A stretch of 64,000 bases of DNA from Carnegiea gigantea (GCA_029747015.1 JAKOGI010000333.1:338501-402500), one strand, 5' to 3'. Shown: positions 34,401-47,539, counted from the first letter of the stretch. Program-made: numbers and translations. Notes: generated from the letters alone by a model not told the origin.

Positions 34401-36340
34401 GTGGAGTGTCTGATACTCCGCGAGCTGAGTCCTGATTAGTGATTGTAATGCTAAGATAGCTCAGGGGTCTTTAGCACCCGACCTGGTTTGCTTGACATTT
34501 GTTTCCTTCCTTTCTCTTTCTCTCATTTTTCTTTTCTTTTCTTTTTGTATTGTATAGTTGGCTGCTTTTCTTTTTCTTTTTTGTGTATATATGTTGTACA
34601 ATTGTTTTTGGGTCATGTCCTTTTTGTGTTTTGCATTTTTTTTTTGTGTATATTTGTTCTTCTTTTTAGTTTTTATTTTTTGTTTTATATTTCCTTTCAC
34701 TCCCAATAAGGACATTGTCTAATTTAGGCGTGGGGGTAGAGAAATTACGTTTAAAAAAGAAAAAATATGAAAAAGTTTAAAAATCTAAAAAGATTTTTGT
34801 TTTGTTTATAGGGAATATATGTGCTATTCTGATTGGCTATGTTTTCTTATACCTTAGTGTTAGGTTGTTTATAGGTGTGATGTGCATTGATAGAAATTAG
34901 TCCTAAAGTCTGATGTTTGTACACGATCCTAACCCCTGACATTAATTTTAAGCAAGCTTGAATCTGGTAGATAAACCCGTGAGATTTTGAGCTTTATAGA
35001 CTAATTCATCATTTTTAGTCTCACATTTTTCTTTCATATGTGTCTCTTCCATAACCATATCTCTAGAACTTACTTTAGTTCTCTTCAAAGTCACATTTAG
35101 CATGTGCATTATCATAATATGATAGGGGCATCCATTTGTTTTTATGAGGTACATAGTGAAATTGCCACCCTTGTGTTGAATGCTTACCCTTTGCTAGCTC
35201 CTTTTAGCTTTGACCCTTTTTGTTGTGAACCTTTTATTTTAGCCCTTGGCCTAAACACATTTTTTATTCCTACGCCAAGGCTAGTGGGGTAACACTTCAT
35301 TATTTGGTGGGTAACTGTTAGGTATTTTATGAATTTGGGGGTTGATTTTGGAATTTGAGCCGATGTATCATGGTGATCATTTGAAAATTGAGCTGTATTA
35401 CTCTTGTACATGCCATTCTTTCATTATTTTCTTGGAAAAAAGAACTGAAGAATGAAAAAAAAAGGCGAAAAAAATGAATGAAAACAAAAACAAATGGAAA
35501 AAGTTTCCAAGGAAAAATGAAAAAAGTTAAAAAAAATAGAAATTCAAAAAGTGTTGAGAATAAGAGTGATTGGCATGGTGTATTATTTTGTACACTCATT
35601 TCCAATGGTGACTTTAATTGGGGTGTGTGTTATATTTTGTTTTGAGAGAGTGTGTGATTATTATAATTTGTGTAAGTATTAGTTGCTCATTAGCTATAGC
35701 TTTTAGCTCCTTATTTCCCTATTCATTTGTCCCTCTCCTAACCCTTTACCCTAAGCCCCATTACCACCCTCAAAAGTCCTCTTGATTATATTTTGCATAT
35801 TGTGTTTAAGTATTGGAGAATTGAGAATCTTAGAAAGCCTCTAACAGTTTGTATGATTGGAAGAGAATTGAGTGAACCATGTTATATCTTAAACACATGA
35901 GCGTGAGTGTTCTATATTTTTCTAAAGTGAGGTTCTATCAGTCAAGCTTGTAAATAATTCTGAAGTTGGGTGAAAGATAGTGTATAGATGTCACCAGTGA
36001 GGATTAAGAATTTCTTGATATGTATATTATGTTTATACGTGATCTAATGCTTAGGTTACTTGAGTGGTGTGGTTAATTAGAATGTGTATATATTTGCTGT
36101 ATATATAAGTTTTTGTTAAAAAAACCCAAAAAGATTTTTGATTTAGTTCTTTTTAGTTTTTGTGGGTAAACCTCCTACAAACCCTCACGAGACCTTCCTC
36201 GTCCACTACGGGTAACCTAGGGGTTTAAAGGGCTTGTTACACATGCTAAGTACAAGCGTGTTTCCTATGATAGTGAGTTAGGATTTATATTCTTTGTCTA
36301 GAATTTTTAGTTTTATTCTACTTAATGACGAGCAAACCTT
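34400..36340 (+). other. Element B 3' noncoding region
   Basis: No env-position ORF is seen. The start has a T-rich stretch (34490-34690) ending in AATTTAGGCGTGGGGGTAG (~34722-34740), a purine motif common after pol in this element group. The middle (~34970-35290) is the conserved block listed separately. The rest is AT-rich with no coding potential. Confidence 0.65.
34970..35290 (+). other. Conserved noncoding block shared by elements B, C and D
   Basis: Reverse-complement similarity to C ~48430-48745 and D ~715-965. Shared landmarks in B's sense are TAGACTAATTCATC, GTCTCTTCCATAA, TCTCTAGAACTT, GTTGTGAACCTTT and GGCCTAAACACAT, in the same order. C lacks pol but keeps the block, which hints at a cis function (inference). 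Confidence 0.6.
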
Positions 36341-36355
36341 AGGTATGTGGGTATT
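36341..36355 (+). promoter_or_regulatory. Polypurine tract of element B (decayed)
   Basis: AGGTATGTGGGTATT just before the LTR, after GACGAGCAAACCTT. Related elements commonly have a G-rich tract here; two pyrimidine changes have degraded it. Confidence 0.7.
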
Positions 36356-37740
36356 TGTTAAAATAGGAATTATGATACTTATACCCTTTTATTATTTATT
36401 ATTTGCTCAAAATAAATTATTAAATTAGAATTTTGATATTGTTTTGCTTATTTTGTAGGAATTGGAAAAGTTGGGGAAAAGATGAATAATTAGCTCAAAA
36501 TGAAGCTTGGATTAACTGGGAAATGCAGAAGGAAGAAAAGAAAGCCAAAAAAAACAAAAAAATAAGGCAGACCGAAGCCTAGCGCCATTGGCCTAGACCC
36601 GTATCTTGCCTCCTCCTCTTCTCTCTCTTAGACAAGGAGAAGCCCAGTATAGAGGCCCAGCCAGGCGCCTCTTCCCTTTTCCCTACTGAGCTCCTTCATT
36701 CTCTTTCCCGTTCTCCTATTTCCCTGCGGCCCAGAGGCCCCAAATGCTCTCCTGTTTCCCAGTGTCCCTCAGCTCCCTATTCTTCCTTTACCTAACTACG
36801 AGCCTGCTCGTAAGACAGAGCCCATTTCGCACCTTGCACAATCCCAGGTGAGCCCAGTCTTCCCCTTCTCACTTAAAGTCCATGGTATGGCATGTAACCT
36901 CCGACCTTCTTCCCCCTTGGCTCGATAACTGCTTCTTCTTCTCTCTCCTCTTTACACCCATAACTCGAAAAGACCAGGCAGTTTCAGCCTCCAACTCTAT
37001 AACGCAACTATCTCTCTATTCCTTCATTTCCTATAATTAACATTATTATCATTTTAGTGGTTTCAAGGAATTATTTTGGAGAATTAATGGAAGTAATGAA
37101 GAGGCAGATTGAAGGTACAGAAAAATGGAGGAGCTAAAGAGGGGGGATAGAGGACAGATAGCAGAGACCAGTACCATATAGATTGTTTTAGTCTCGAATT
37201 TGAGTTTTTTTCCCTTGATTTACCAGTTTCATATCTAGGTTCATTATCATGTTTGGTGTAATTTGGGTTTTGGGTTGTCAATTCTAAGTGGTATTTTGAG
37301 CAAAAGTAAACGATTCAAGCTTTGAATTGATTTCGAGTTGCTTCTCCTATCATGAGTTTCTGGTTCTTCTGAGTCCTTGTTCTGATTTGGGTCCGATTGC
37401 TCGGATTTACAAGGTGATGTTATTTTGTATTGAGTTCAAACGGTCAATTAAGGGACAAAACAATTTGTCAAGCCCTTTCCTTCAGCTTTAATAAACTATG
37501 ACTGAGGTTTATGACATTGATTTGCTTATGAAATAAGACAATTTTGACTTTTTTTGATAGATGATAGTTTAGTTTTGCACTTGACTTAAATATTTGGTAA
37601 TTAGCTCAATTTAGTTTGTATTAATTTAAATTACATGTTAATGTATACGACTTAGTGAACTAATTTCACATTCCATCTACGTGGATCGACACCCGCAAGT
37701 GCTACAACGATAAAACCGTGTGCTTGTGGAATTCATAACA
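36356..37740 (+). repeat. 3' LTR of element B (1385 bp)
   Basis: Begins TGTTAAAATAGG and ends ATAACA; pairs with 4489-5906. Followed by the ATTGC duplication. Confidence 0.92.
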
Positions 37741-37745
37741 ATTGC
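37741..37745. repeat. Target-site duplication ATTGC, right of element B
   Basis: Second copy of 4484-4488. Confidence 0.9.
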
Positions 37746-37795
37746 AGTTCAGGAAAAATCCCTAGGAGCATTATGTGTCCAGGAAAATGAGGAAG
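37741..37795 (+). pseudogene. Element A RNase H, right part
   Basis: Reads AVQEKSLGALCVQENEEE, which fits the RNase H strand that should follow the VMYIA ending the left part at 4486. Only ~18 codons remain before the sequence changes to the pararetrovirus-like block. Confidence 0.65.
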
Positions 37796-38190
37796 AAAAA
37801 GATTGGTTTTTGTCCTCTTTTGATAAAGAAGCTCAAAGTCATATGAGACAAGAGTGGGATTCACTAATGGAAAGAATCAAACTGAATATTCCTTTTTTTA
37901 CTTACTTTCTAATGTACATACATAAAAATAATCTTTCACACCCCTTACAAATTAAAAGTATTAATACAAATTCAAAATTAGAATAAAAATAGACATTGAA
38001 AGATGGAAAAAAAAAAACTGAACAATCCATGGTTCTATAGACTTACCATTCAGGAAGTATTTTTCAAGACTTGCTATTCGCAATGATTTGATGAGTACAT
38101 CAACACTTATGTCAAGTGACTACAATAATTTCAAGTCACTATTTAAGATAAGTTAGACATCTTAAAAAGAATCTGAGCATAAATTATCAT
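37796..38190 (+). pseudogene. Pararetrovirus-like ORF piece, copy 1
   Basis: An open stretch to 37983 reads DWFLSSFDKEAQSHMRQEWD. It has a close relative at 39870-40080, where the same segment carries a stop after SHIQK. Function not recognised; position suggests part of a structural or polyprotein ORF. Confidence 0.4.
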
Positions 38191-38650
38191 TCAATACTAT
38201 TCAAGTTTTATGCACATCCAGATAAGTTGCGGCAATAGGGCTTTAAGCTTTTGCCAAAGCAATTATTAATTGAAGTGCTTCAATATGCTAATTTCTTTAC
38301 ACGCTATAAATTACATCCTCTTTTCTTTTAGGGTGCAAGTGCTTGGATCAAAATTTAGTGGTTAAAAGAAATATCAACAACAGTTAGGCTCTCTTCTTCT
38401 CGTAAAAATTCCCTAAAAGTCTCTTGTACTGCCACTCCAAATGTTTCAAAAAAAGGGTTTTTTTTTTCAATCATTGTCTATATTTATTTAAATTCAAACA
38501 CATTTTTTCATTGCTCCCTACATTTCATTCATTTTACAATTTTATACACAATCCACTATTCTTGACCATTCCTAGTCCTCGACAGGAATTAAAGTCAAGT
38601 TTGCATATAGGTAGGAGAGCTATATCACTTTGTTGTACAATTGTTGGTCA
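38190..38650 (+). promoter_or_regulatory. Intergenic/leader-like region, copy 1
   Basis: TATAAATTA at 38305-38313 is followed by a T-rich leader containing CTAAAAGTCTCTTGTA and CATTTCATTCATTTTACAAT. The same order occurs at 42240-42680 (TATAAATTA at 42341). This looks like a pararetroviral promoter and transcribed leader, by layout only. Confidence 0.4.
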
Positions 38651-38729
38651 GCAGTGATAAAACTATTGGTTAGTAATGGTTAAGTGTCCTGGCAAGGGTG
38701 GTTATAGTGGTCCCGATATAGCATGCATG

Positions 38730-39480
38730 ATTTCTATTTAACTGTGCATTCTCAGCTGTGATGGCATCTTAGATTAGAGATCAGTTGAGTTTGGTGTTGG
38801 TGGTAGTAATGGTAGTAGTAATTCAAAAGTAGTTAAGAGTAGGGAACTATGTTGCTCAATTGATTTTTCAAACTATAAATTCTAAAACAAAAAATTTAAA
38901 CTATTTATCAAATATCTCAATGGCTTTTTCAATTAAACATCGCAAAGAAACATTTAGTTTACAAGAAGAACTTCAAACTATTATATTACTTCATGATCTT
39001 GCAACTAAAAAATATAAAGGAAAATACAAATATATTCATTTTGGGATGCTCATATGGCACATAAACCCCTTGCTAGATTAGCATTAGATTATCCCATATT
39101 GATCACCATTATATACAATAGATTAATGAGACATAAAGATTCCTTATTAGCTATGATTCAAATAGATATATGAAATGGTCCAATTTATTTTAATTGCTAT
39201 CAAAACTTTTCAATTGACCTAACTAACCCATGGATATTACATACCTAAGTTTCAAATATTCTTCCTCCCAATATTTCAAATATTCAGTTTAGGAAAAGTT
39301 CAAAAATTTTCACAATCATTTATAGAGTTTATTTTAGATTATTTTCTTCGCACGTTAACCCAAAATGTCTATTATAACGTCTATGGATGAAATGATTTTT
39401 TAAAAGCAAAATAGATGATATTTCTAATTTCGTTCTAAACTATTAAAATGAAATGGAATTACTATATGTCAAGAATTTAT
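38730..39480 (+). pseudogene. Movement-protein-like (30K type) remnant, copy 1
   Basis: Frames read FSIKHRKETFSLQEELQTII, KYKYIHFGM, then DSLLAMIQIDI, a stop, and NGPIYFNCYQNFSIDLT. Together these resemble the core of plant viral 30K-superfamily movement proteins, which help viruses pass between cells. Several stops and shifts make it non-coding today. Assignment is by recognition of the motif order; no search was done. Confidence 0.5.
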
Positions 39481-40530
39481 TACTCAAAGCGATAGACCTT
39501 GCCCCAAAATATATTCAATAGATCATAGAAGAATAAGATGGTAAAATATTTATCAAATTTAGTACTGTGTAAGAAAAATCATCCTCTTTAATTTATCAAG
39601 AAGAAAATCCACACTCTGCCTACTCTATATCTCATATGTCATTTTGCTAAGAACCTCTTAGACTTTGTACCTCCGATGAAGAGTCTTCAAAAATTTATTT
39701 CAAAACTCTTATAACTAAACCTATTGATGATAATGCATCATCCATAGGATCTCCAACACATTCTGCTATGAAATCTCCATCCTATTTGTCTATCAATGTC
39801 ATCTATAAGCCTTTCACTATAGACAAAGAATATTTGGGACAAGACATGAATTCACTTGAGAATAAAGAACGTAACGATTGGTTTTTGTTTTCTTTTGATA
39901 AAGAAGCTCAAAGTCATATACAAAAATAGTGTTATTCATTAATGGAAAAAATTAAAGTGAATACTCGTTTGTTTCCTTGTTCCTACTGTATACACGTGAA
40001 AATAGTCTTCCAAGCCCTCACAAAATTTAAAAGTAATTGTACAAATTCAAAATTAGTAAAAAAGTGGAGATTAAAAGATGGTCAAAATTGTATAATCCAT
40101 AATTCCTCTTTTAGAAGAAATAGTACTCACCACTTCTGAAGGACCTATTTCAGCAACTCCTCACAAAACAAGAAGACATGATCCAAAAAATATTCAACTC
40201 AATTTAGAAGATATTAGAAAGATTTATCATCAAAATAATTGAACTAATCAAATACTTCACACAGTGTCAAAGCAAGTCCATATGGAATATACTTAAATAG
40301 AAGTGATATCCAAAAGAATAATATTGATTCATTTATAGAACAAATGAAAGATCCCAATTCACATAAAGACGAAGAGAAATCAAACCACAATTATCAGAGG
40401 ATATATACAAAGCCTTATTTCAAAATTAGGTGCCCTATCATCCTAGAGTTACCATACACAAATAATCCTTTGTTTTTAAAGACAAATAAAAATTTGACAA
40501 AATTCCAAGTCTACTAATACAATAAATATT
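39480..40530 (+). pseudogene. Decayed ORF sequence with second DWFL segment
   Basis: Fragmented frames with many stops. 39870-40080 repeats the segment seen at 37796-38000 with ~20-30% differences by eye. Nothing else is recognisable. Confidence 0.35.
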
Positions 40531-40830
40531 GTGGAGTCTATTCATGTTGATAATCATAATGATATTCAAGACTTACATAAAATTCACAGAAAGCAATTCT
40601 CATACTACTCTGGGACAACTCCATCAGATCTCCTGCTAGAAATTAGTAAAGCATTAATTGTTAGAACATTTGACGGAAGTCCAATTTATGAATTGAATAT
40701 AGATAGCAAAAGTGAGCACAAAATAATTACAATACTCCATAGGATGCTTATTTCTTATAATTCTAACTCTTGCAAAATGAATGATGAGCTAATAATATTT
40801 GATCTTATAGCCATAGGATTTCATTATTAA
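40531..40830 (+). pseudogene. Capsid/Gag-like fragment of the pararetrovirus-like block
   Basis: A 100-codon open frame with FSYYSGTTPSDLLLEISKAL and SPIYELNIDSKSEHKIITIL. It resembles the region before the coat or Gag core in plant pararetrovirus-like polyproteins. No zinc knuckle or RT follows. Tentative. Confidence 0.4.
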
Positions 40831-41560
40831 GAAATTAGTGGAATTTATATCTCACGAACAAAATGCATGAAGAAGTCACATAAACACTCAAGACAAATTG
40901 AATGGTGTAGAACTTCTAATTCATTTATTGCAATGAATTTCATAGAAAATGCAAAAGAAGTTCATGCATCTCTTGAAACATTTAACAAATTCAAGATGTC
41001 GAATGTTAGTTGATTACAGTTGGTACAAAGACACTTTCTTTGCATGCTTAATCGAAAGAGATGATGGTTGACGACCTTATTAGAAAGAAATATTCAGGTG
41101 AGAATTGCCTTAATTATTTTCTCAAAACATATTCAACAACTTAGAGAACTTGCAAGAAAAGATACAATAACATTTGGTAAGACAACTTTCGATCAATTAT
41201 TTGTTTCATTGAAAAATAAGGAATTTCATTCTGTGCTAAACCAAAATTATAGGCAAAATATTCTTTCAAAAAAAAACTACAAAAAGGATTAATAGTAACT
41301 TCAGTGATCATTGTTCTTATAAAAGCTTAAAATCCTATTGTTACAACTTGACTGGATCTGCATTAGACTTAAACAGTATTGAACGATAATTGGTCTTTAG
41401 TTTTTTGAGATGACGAACTTGTCTTAAATAGCAACTTGAAATTATTGTAGTAACTTGGCGTAACTGTTAGCGTAATCTTGGAATTCATATGAATAGTAAC
41501 TCATGAATAGTACTTTGTGAATAGTCCTTGATCCCGATAGGGGTTGTCCAAGTGGTGCCG
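40831..41560 (+). other. Decayed sequence between capsid-like piece and second movement-protein-like piece
   Basis: One 74-codon frame (41068-41292, KHIQQLRELARKDTITFGKT) may be another polyprotein fragment; the rest is AT-rich with stops. No function recognised. Confidence 0.3.
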
Positions 41561-42230
41561 ATATAAAGTGTATAATTTCTTCTTAGCTGTGTATTCATGA
41601 CTGTGATGGTATCTTGGATTAAAGACCATCTCAGTCCGGGCGGTGTTGGGGTGATTAATAATAGTAGTAGTAATTCAATGGTAGTTAGTAGTAGGAAATT
41701 AAGTGGCTCAATTGATTTTTCAAATTACAAAATTCCACAGCAAAAAATTGAAACTATTTTTCAAGTAGTTACTCTTGATTTCTCAATTGCTTTAATTAAA
41801 CATCATGAAGAAATATTCAGTTTGTAAGAAGAATTTCAAACTGTTAAGTTACTTTCTATTGTTGCAATTTGAAAATATAAGAAGAGATATAGATATATTC
41901 ATTTCAGGATGGTTTAAACAAATATATGTAATGGTTATACTATTTTAATTACTGTCCACATTTTTTAGTTGATCTAACTGACCGATGTATATACCTTAAT
42001 GTTACATATTCATCTTCCCACTATCTCAAACGTTCAGTTTAGGGAACATTCAAAAATTTTGGAAACCATTTATACAGTTTATTTTAGATTAGTATCTTCA
42101 CACCTCAACACAAAATGTTGATTATAACCTACTATGGATGAAACTATTTTATTAAAAGATTAAACAGTTAATATTTCTACTTTACTCCAAAACTATTAAA
42201 ATGAAATGAAATTACTTATACCTCACGAAT
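41560..42230 (+). pseudogene. Movement-protein-like remnant, copy 2
   Basis: Open from 41597 to 41827: LSGSIDFSNYKIPQQKIETI and IALIKHHEEIFSL, then a TAA. Homologous to 38730-39480 over most of its length. The N-terminal part is better kept than in copy 1, the C-terminal part worse. Confidence 0.5.
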
Positions 42231-42239
42231 TTTTCAACA

Positions 42240-42680
42240 ATAGGATTTCAAACTTTTGTTAGAACAATTATTACTGAAGTTACCATTAATCTTTTAACTT
42301 CAATCATTCGCATGTCCATGTATTAATTTCTCTTGTGCTCTATAAATTATATATCCCATTCCATTGGAAGCCAAGTGCTTCCTTCGAGAGTTATAGCTGA
42401 GAGCAATAGTAAGGGCAGCAAGAGCTCCCATCTCCTTATGAAAATCCTCTAAAAGTCTCTTGTAGTCTAGCTCCAAGTTTTTAATTAAAAAAAAAAGTTT
42501 GATTCAATCATTATCCCTATTTATTTTTCACAAATTTTATCTTGCATTTTATTTATTCAAATTCAATCATCTTTATTCATTTCTCCCTGCATTTCATTCA
42601 CTTTACAATTTTATTCATGATCTACCATTCTTGACCAATTCTACTCTTCAAGGATTAATTTAAGAGTTACTATCCACGAA
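42240..42680 (+). promoter_or_regulatory. Intergenic/leader-like region, copy 2
   Basis: Repeats 38190-38650: TATAAATTA (42341-42349), CTAAAAGTCTCTTGTA, and CATTTCATTCACTTTACAAT. It follows directly after the movement-protein-like copy 2, unlike copy 1 which precedes one, so the block is rearranged. Confidence 0.4.
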
Positions 42681-42689
42681 GTAATACTT

Positions 42690-44753
<2,064 letters not shown>

Positions 44754-44770
44754 CTTAGCCCCCCACATTT
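44754..44770 (-). promoter_or_regulatory. Polypurine tract of element F
   Basis: Minus strand AAATGTGGGGGGCTAAG, directly before the LTR in F's sense. Confidence 0.75.
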
Positions 44771-44894
44771 TACCTGCAAGTCGAGTCGGACAAGTAGTCA
44801 GGTAGAATGTGGAGCGTTGTTTACTAGTGAGGTAGGGTGTCTCATACTTCATTATTTGGCGATTGTTGCTATCGGGTGGTCTTCCCATGGCTTT

Positions 44895-45370
44895 TCCGTG
44901 TTCCCTCGATACTAAGGCGATGGGCGAGTATGTCACTCGCCACTTTGCATGGGACCGACGTGGGATTGCCTTCCCCCGTCGCCCATTCCAAAAGACTTTC
45001 AGGCCCTCTGTCCGGACTTTGAGCTAGCCGTACCTGAAGAGGCCGCTGAGTACTACGAACTCCCGGAATTGCCCCAGGTGATCTTCTATGCGATGCTTCT
45101 GAACGAGGTCGAAAGGCTTAGGGTATTGCAAGGACAGGCGCTTCGGTCATTGGAGTCAGCCCTCACTGAGCTCCATTGGAGCACCTTTGAGTCGTGAGTC
45201 TGGCTATATAGTGACCGGATCTACGAAGCTCGATTCCGCCCAAAGATCGGATTAAGGGAGAGTTTAGGAGCCAATTGACAGAAAGAGGGCTCACGAGTGG
45301 AGTCGGAAGATGAGGACTCAGCCACTGAAAAGGTAGCCTTGCCTTAAGAGGGCGACGAGTAGGGGGAAGC
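44895..45370 (+). pseudogene. Antisense ORF 1 of element F (truncated, frameshifted)
   Basis: Plus strand, opposite to F's pol. Reads MGEYVTRHFAWDRRG, a frame change at ~44990, then FQALCPDFELAVPEEAAEYY and LPQVIFYAMLLNEVERLRVL, to a TGA at 45195. A decayed acidic tail continues to ~45360. It is a relative of antisense ORF 2 (ILCPRFSLFEAKGAVAGFEL, QATFYAMLLNEAVELGV). Such extra ORFs are reported in Tat-lineage elements; the function is unknown. Downstream, AATAATAAAAGAC (~45446) could serve as a poly(A) signal. Confidence 0.55.
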
Positions 45371-45602
45371 CGTTAAGCCTACGAACGCGCGGCCCAGCCC
45401 TACTAGTGTTTTCTCCTGTTTCTCTTTTACACTGCTTATGCCGACAATAATAAAAGACCGCACTTTCATATTTTGTTAAATAGTCATTACTTTGCTTGCA
45501 ATGGTCTTAATTTGTGCTGATTGGATGGCCACGTGTCTGAGGTGGATTAGCCATTAAGCTCTTGTGAATTTCTCTTATCTCTAGCTCTCCTAATTCCTCC
45601 TC

Positions 45603-45610
45603 TATAAATA
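45603..45610 (+). promoter_or_regulatory. TATA box candidate upstream of antisense ORF 2
   Basis: TATAAATA ~100 bases before the first ATG of antisense ORF 2, in a CT-rich context (CCTCCTCTATAAATAC). Suggests the antisense ORF has its own promoter. Confidence 0.55.
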
Positions 45611-45711
45611 CAACGTCATTCTCCCACATAGGGTACTCGAGTGTTTATCTTTCTAAGGGGAGTGGTAGAAAATATAGGGAGAGCAATCAGTATCCCTATT
45701 TCCCTAGTTAG

Positions 45712-46033
45712 TATGGCGTTCCCTCCTCTCTACAACACGAGAGAGATGGCTAATTATGTAAGTGAGTCCTTCATCTGGTGTTGGAGGAGCGCTTCGCATC
45801 CACCTCGCCCCCTTCCCGAAGACTTCCACATCTTATGCCCGCGCTTTTCATTGTTCGAGGCCAAGGGCGCGGTGGCTGGCTTCGAGCTCCCAGAAATAGT
45901 ACAGGCGACATTCTACGCCATGCTGCTGAACGAGGCAGTTGAGCTAGGTGTGGCGTATGATTATTTTGTCGAGAGTATAAAATCATCCTTGATAGGTCTG
46001 AGGGGGTCAACCTTCGAGGTTTGGATGGACTGT
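45712..46033 (+). pseudogene. Antisense ORF 2 of element F, 5' part, cut by element C
   Basis: ATG 45713 (MAFPPLYNTREMANYVSESF). Continues with SHPPRPLPEDFHILCPRFSL and PEIVQATFYAMLLNEAVELG, and is open until the C insertion at 46034. The frame plausibly resumes at 55779. Of the three antisense ORFs this N-terminal part is the cleanest, without an internal stop for ~107 codons. Function unknown. Confidence 0.6.
46029..46033. repeat. Target-site duplication ACTGT, left of element C
   Basis: ACTGT precedes the left LTR of C and recurs at 55774-55778 after the right LTR. Confidence 0.93.
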
Positions 46034-46466
46034 TGTTAGCAGTTTTACTTAACCGCAAGTGTACGGCGTAGCTGTATCTAGCAACCGGCAAGTACGGGTC
46101 GAATCCACAGGGAACTTGGTTACAACTACTAGAACTAATTGGACTAACTCAAGCTAGGCAGTTGTCGAGTGAAATTGGTTTAACTGATTCTAACTCTATT
46201 TGGTCTAAGTCAATAATGAGAAGGGAATCCTGGATTGGGGTTCACCGCACTGTGACGTTCATTAGAAAATAAACTAGGTCGTGTGAATCTGCCCATAAGA
46301 TAATTGAAATGGAATTATTACCGGTTTAAAGCATCTACGCCTACTTTCGAAGGTCATTAGACTGATCAAGCTAACCTAGTTGTCTACTTTCGTGAAACTA
46401 GAATAACAAAACCACAAGATCATGTAATTTCAATTCCCAATTGCACCCCCAACTACTTTCGTGTCA

Positions 46467-46908
46467 GGTAATTCAATTGCTCACAAAGCTACTCTAAGTA
46501 AAGGACCTAACTTTCGTTAGTCTCCTAAACCCTAATTAAGAACATGAATAAAACCCTCTCAGGAAATTCATCGAACACCTGGCATGCTAAGTGAGAATTC
46601 AATTATACTCTGGCGTAATTCACAAAAACCTAGAATTAACAATCCAATTTACATCACAGGGGCTACACCCAATCCAAGATTAAGGAAGGTAATTCAATTG
46701 CTCACAAAGCTACTCTAAGTAAAGGACCTAACTTTTGTTAGTCTCCTAAACCCTAATTAAGAACATGAATAAAACCCTCTCAGGCAATTCATCGAACACC
46801 TGGCATGCTAAGTGAGAATTCAATTATACTCTGGCGTAATTCACAAAAACCTAGAATTAACAATCCAATTTACATCACAGGGGCTACACCCAATCCAAGA
46901 TTAAGGAA
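46467..46908. repeat. 221-bp tandem duplication inside one C LTR
   Basis: 46467-46687 and 46688-46908 are almost identical. The partner LTR (54488-55773) has a single copy, so the duplication arose after or during insertion. Confidence 0.92.
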
Positions 46909-47201
46909 TTTAGCCGCTAAACATGATTCTAAACAGCATCTCAATCAAGAACAATAACATGTCAAGGAATATAGAACTTGAATTAAAACGAAAGAAAAGG
47001 GGTAGAAAAGTGTACCCTGAACAATCTGCAACAATATTCAATCGAAAGCGTAAACAAATTTTGATCCAAAGCTTGAATTCAATAGCCACAATAAGCAAAC
47101 CCTAAGAGCCCTAGAAATCGCCTAAAACGAGAGAGAAGAAAAGGTAGAAAAAAAACTGTCGAATTACAATGCCAAAACACGACAAAACAGCGACAACTAA
47201 A

Positions 47202-47240
47202 GTGGCACGGTCGTGCCACTCGGCACGGGGGCCCCGTGCC
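47202..47240. repeat. Paired GC-rich palindromes in the C 3' LTR
   Basis: GTGGCACG-GT-CGTGCCAC (47202-47219) and GGCACGGGG-G-CCCCGTGCC (47222-47240): two perfect inverted repeats in tandem. Same pair in the other LTR at 55435-55473. Confidence 0.9.
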
Positions 47241-47539
47241 ACTTCTCTGTCTTTCGTTTCTTCCCTTCTTTGGGTGGCCTGCTCGTGCCACCTCGCCTGG
47301 AGTGACCGTGCCTCTTATTTTAACTCAATATTGATCCTTTTTGCTTCAATTTGGCGCGGCATTAGCTTGTTTTCCTCATTTATTCAAGTCAGACTCCTGT
47401 AAACACAAAAACACGACTTTTAGGAAGATTTGAGATAAACAATGAATAATCAACCTCTAAACTCACAAAATTATACCAGAAATTGCCGAGTTAAGAGGTA
47501 AAAATCATGCCTAAAAGTATGTAAAATTTAGGTTTATCA

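Larger units (their letters stand above)
4489..37740 (+). mobile_element. Athila-type Ty3/gypsy element B, carrying two nested copia insertions
   Basis: Full-length element with LTRs at 4489-5906 and 36356-37740, a PBS and PPT in the expected places, and a 5-bp TSD. Once E1 and E2, each with one TSD copy, are subtracted, about 11.1 kb belongs to B itself. The internal order gag, protease, RT, RNase H, integrase is that of Ty3/gypsy. The PBS looks like a decayed TGGCGCC(G/A)TTGCC-type site used by Athila-group elements. The U5 end (GGATCGACAC followed by AAGTG) resembles that of element C. All coding parts are pseudogenes. The LTR pair is clearly diverged (my estimate is over 10% in the first 200 bases), so B is the oldest complete insertion here. 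Confidence 0.9.
46034..47539 (-). repeat. 3' LTR of element C (1506 bp, with internal duplication)
   Basis: Plus-strand TGTTAGCAG to TTTATCA. It is 220 bases longer than its partner because of a 221-bp tandem duplication at 46467-46908. Confidence 0.95.
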
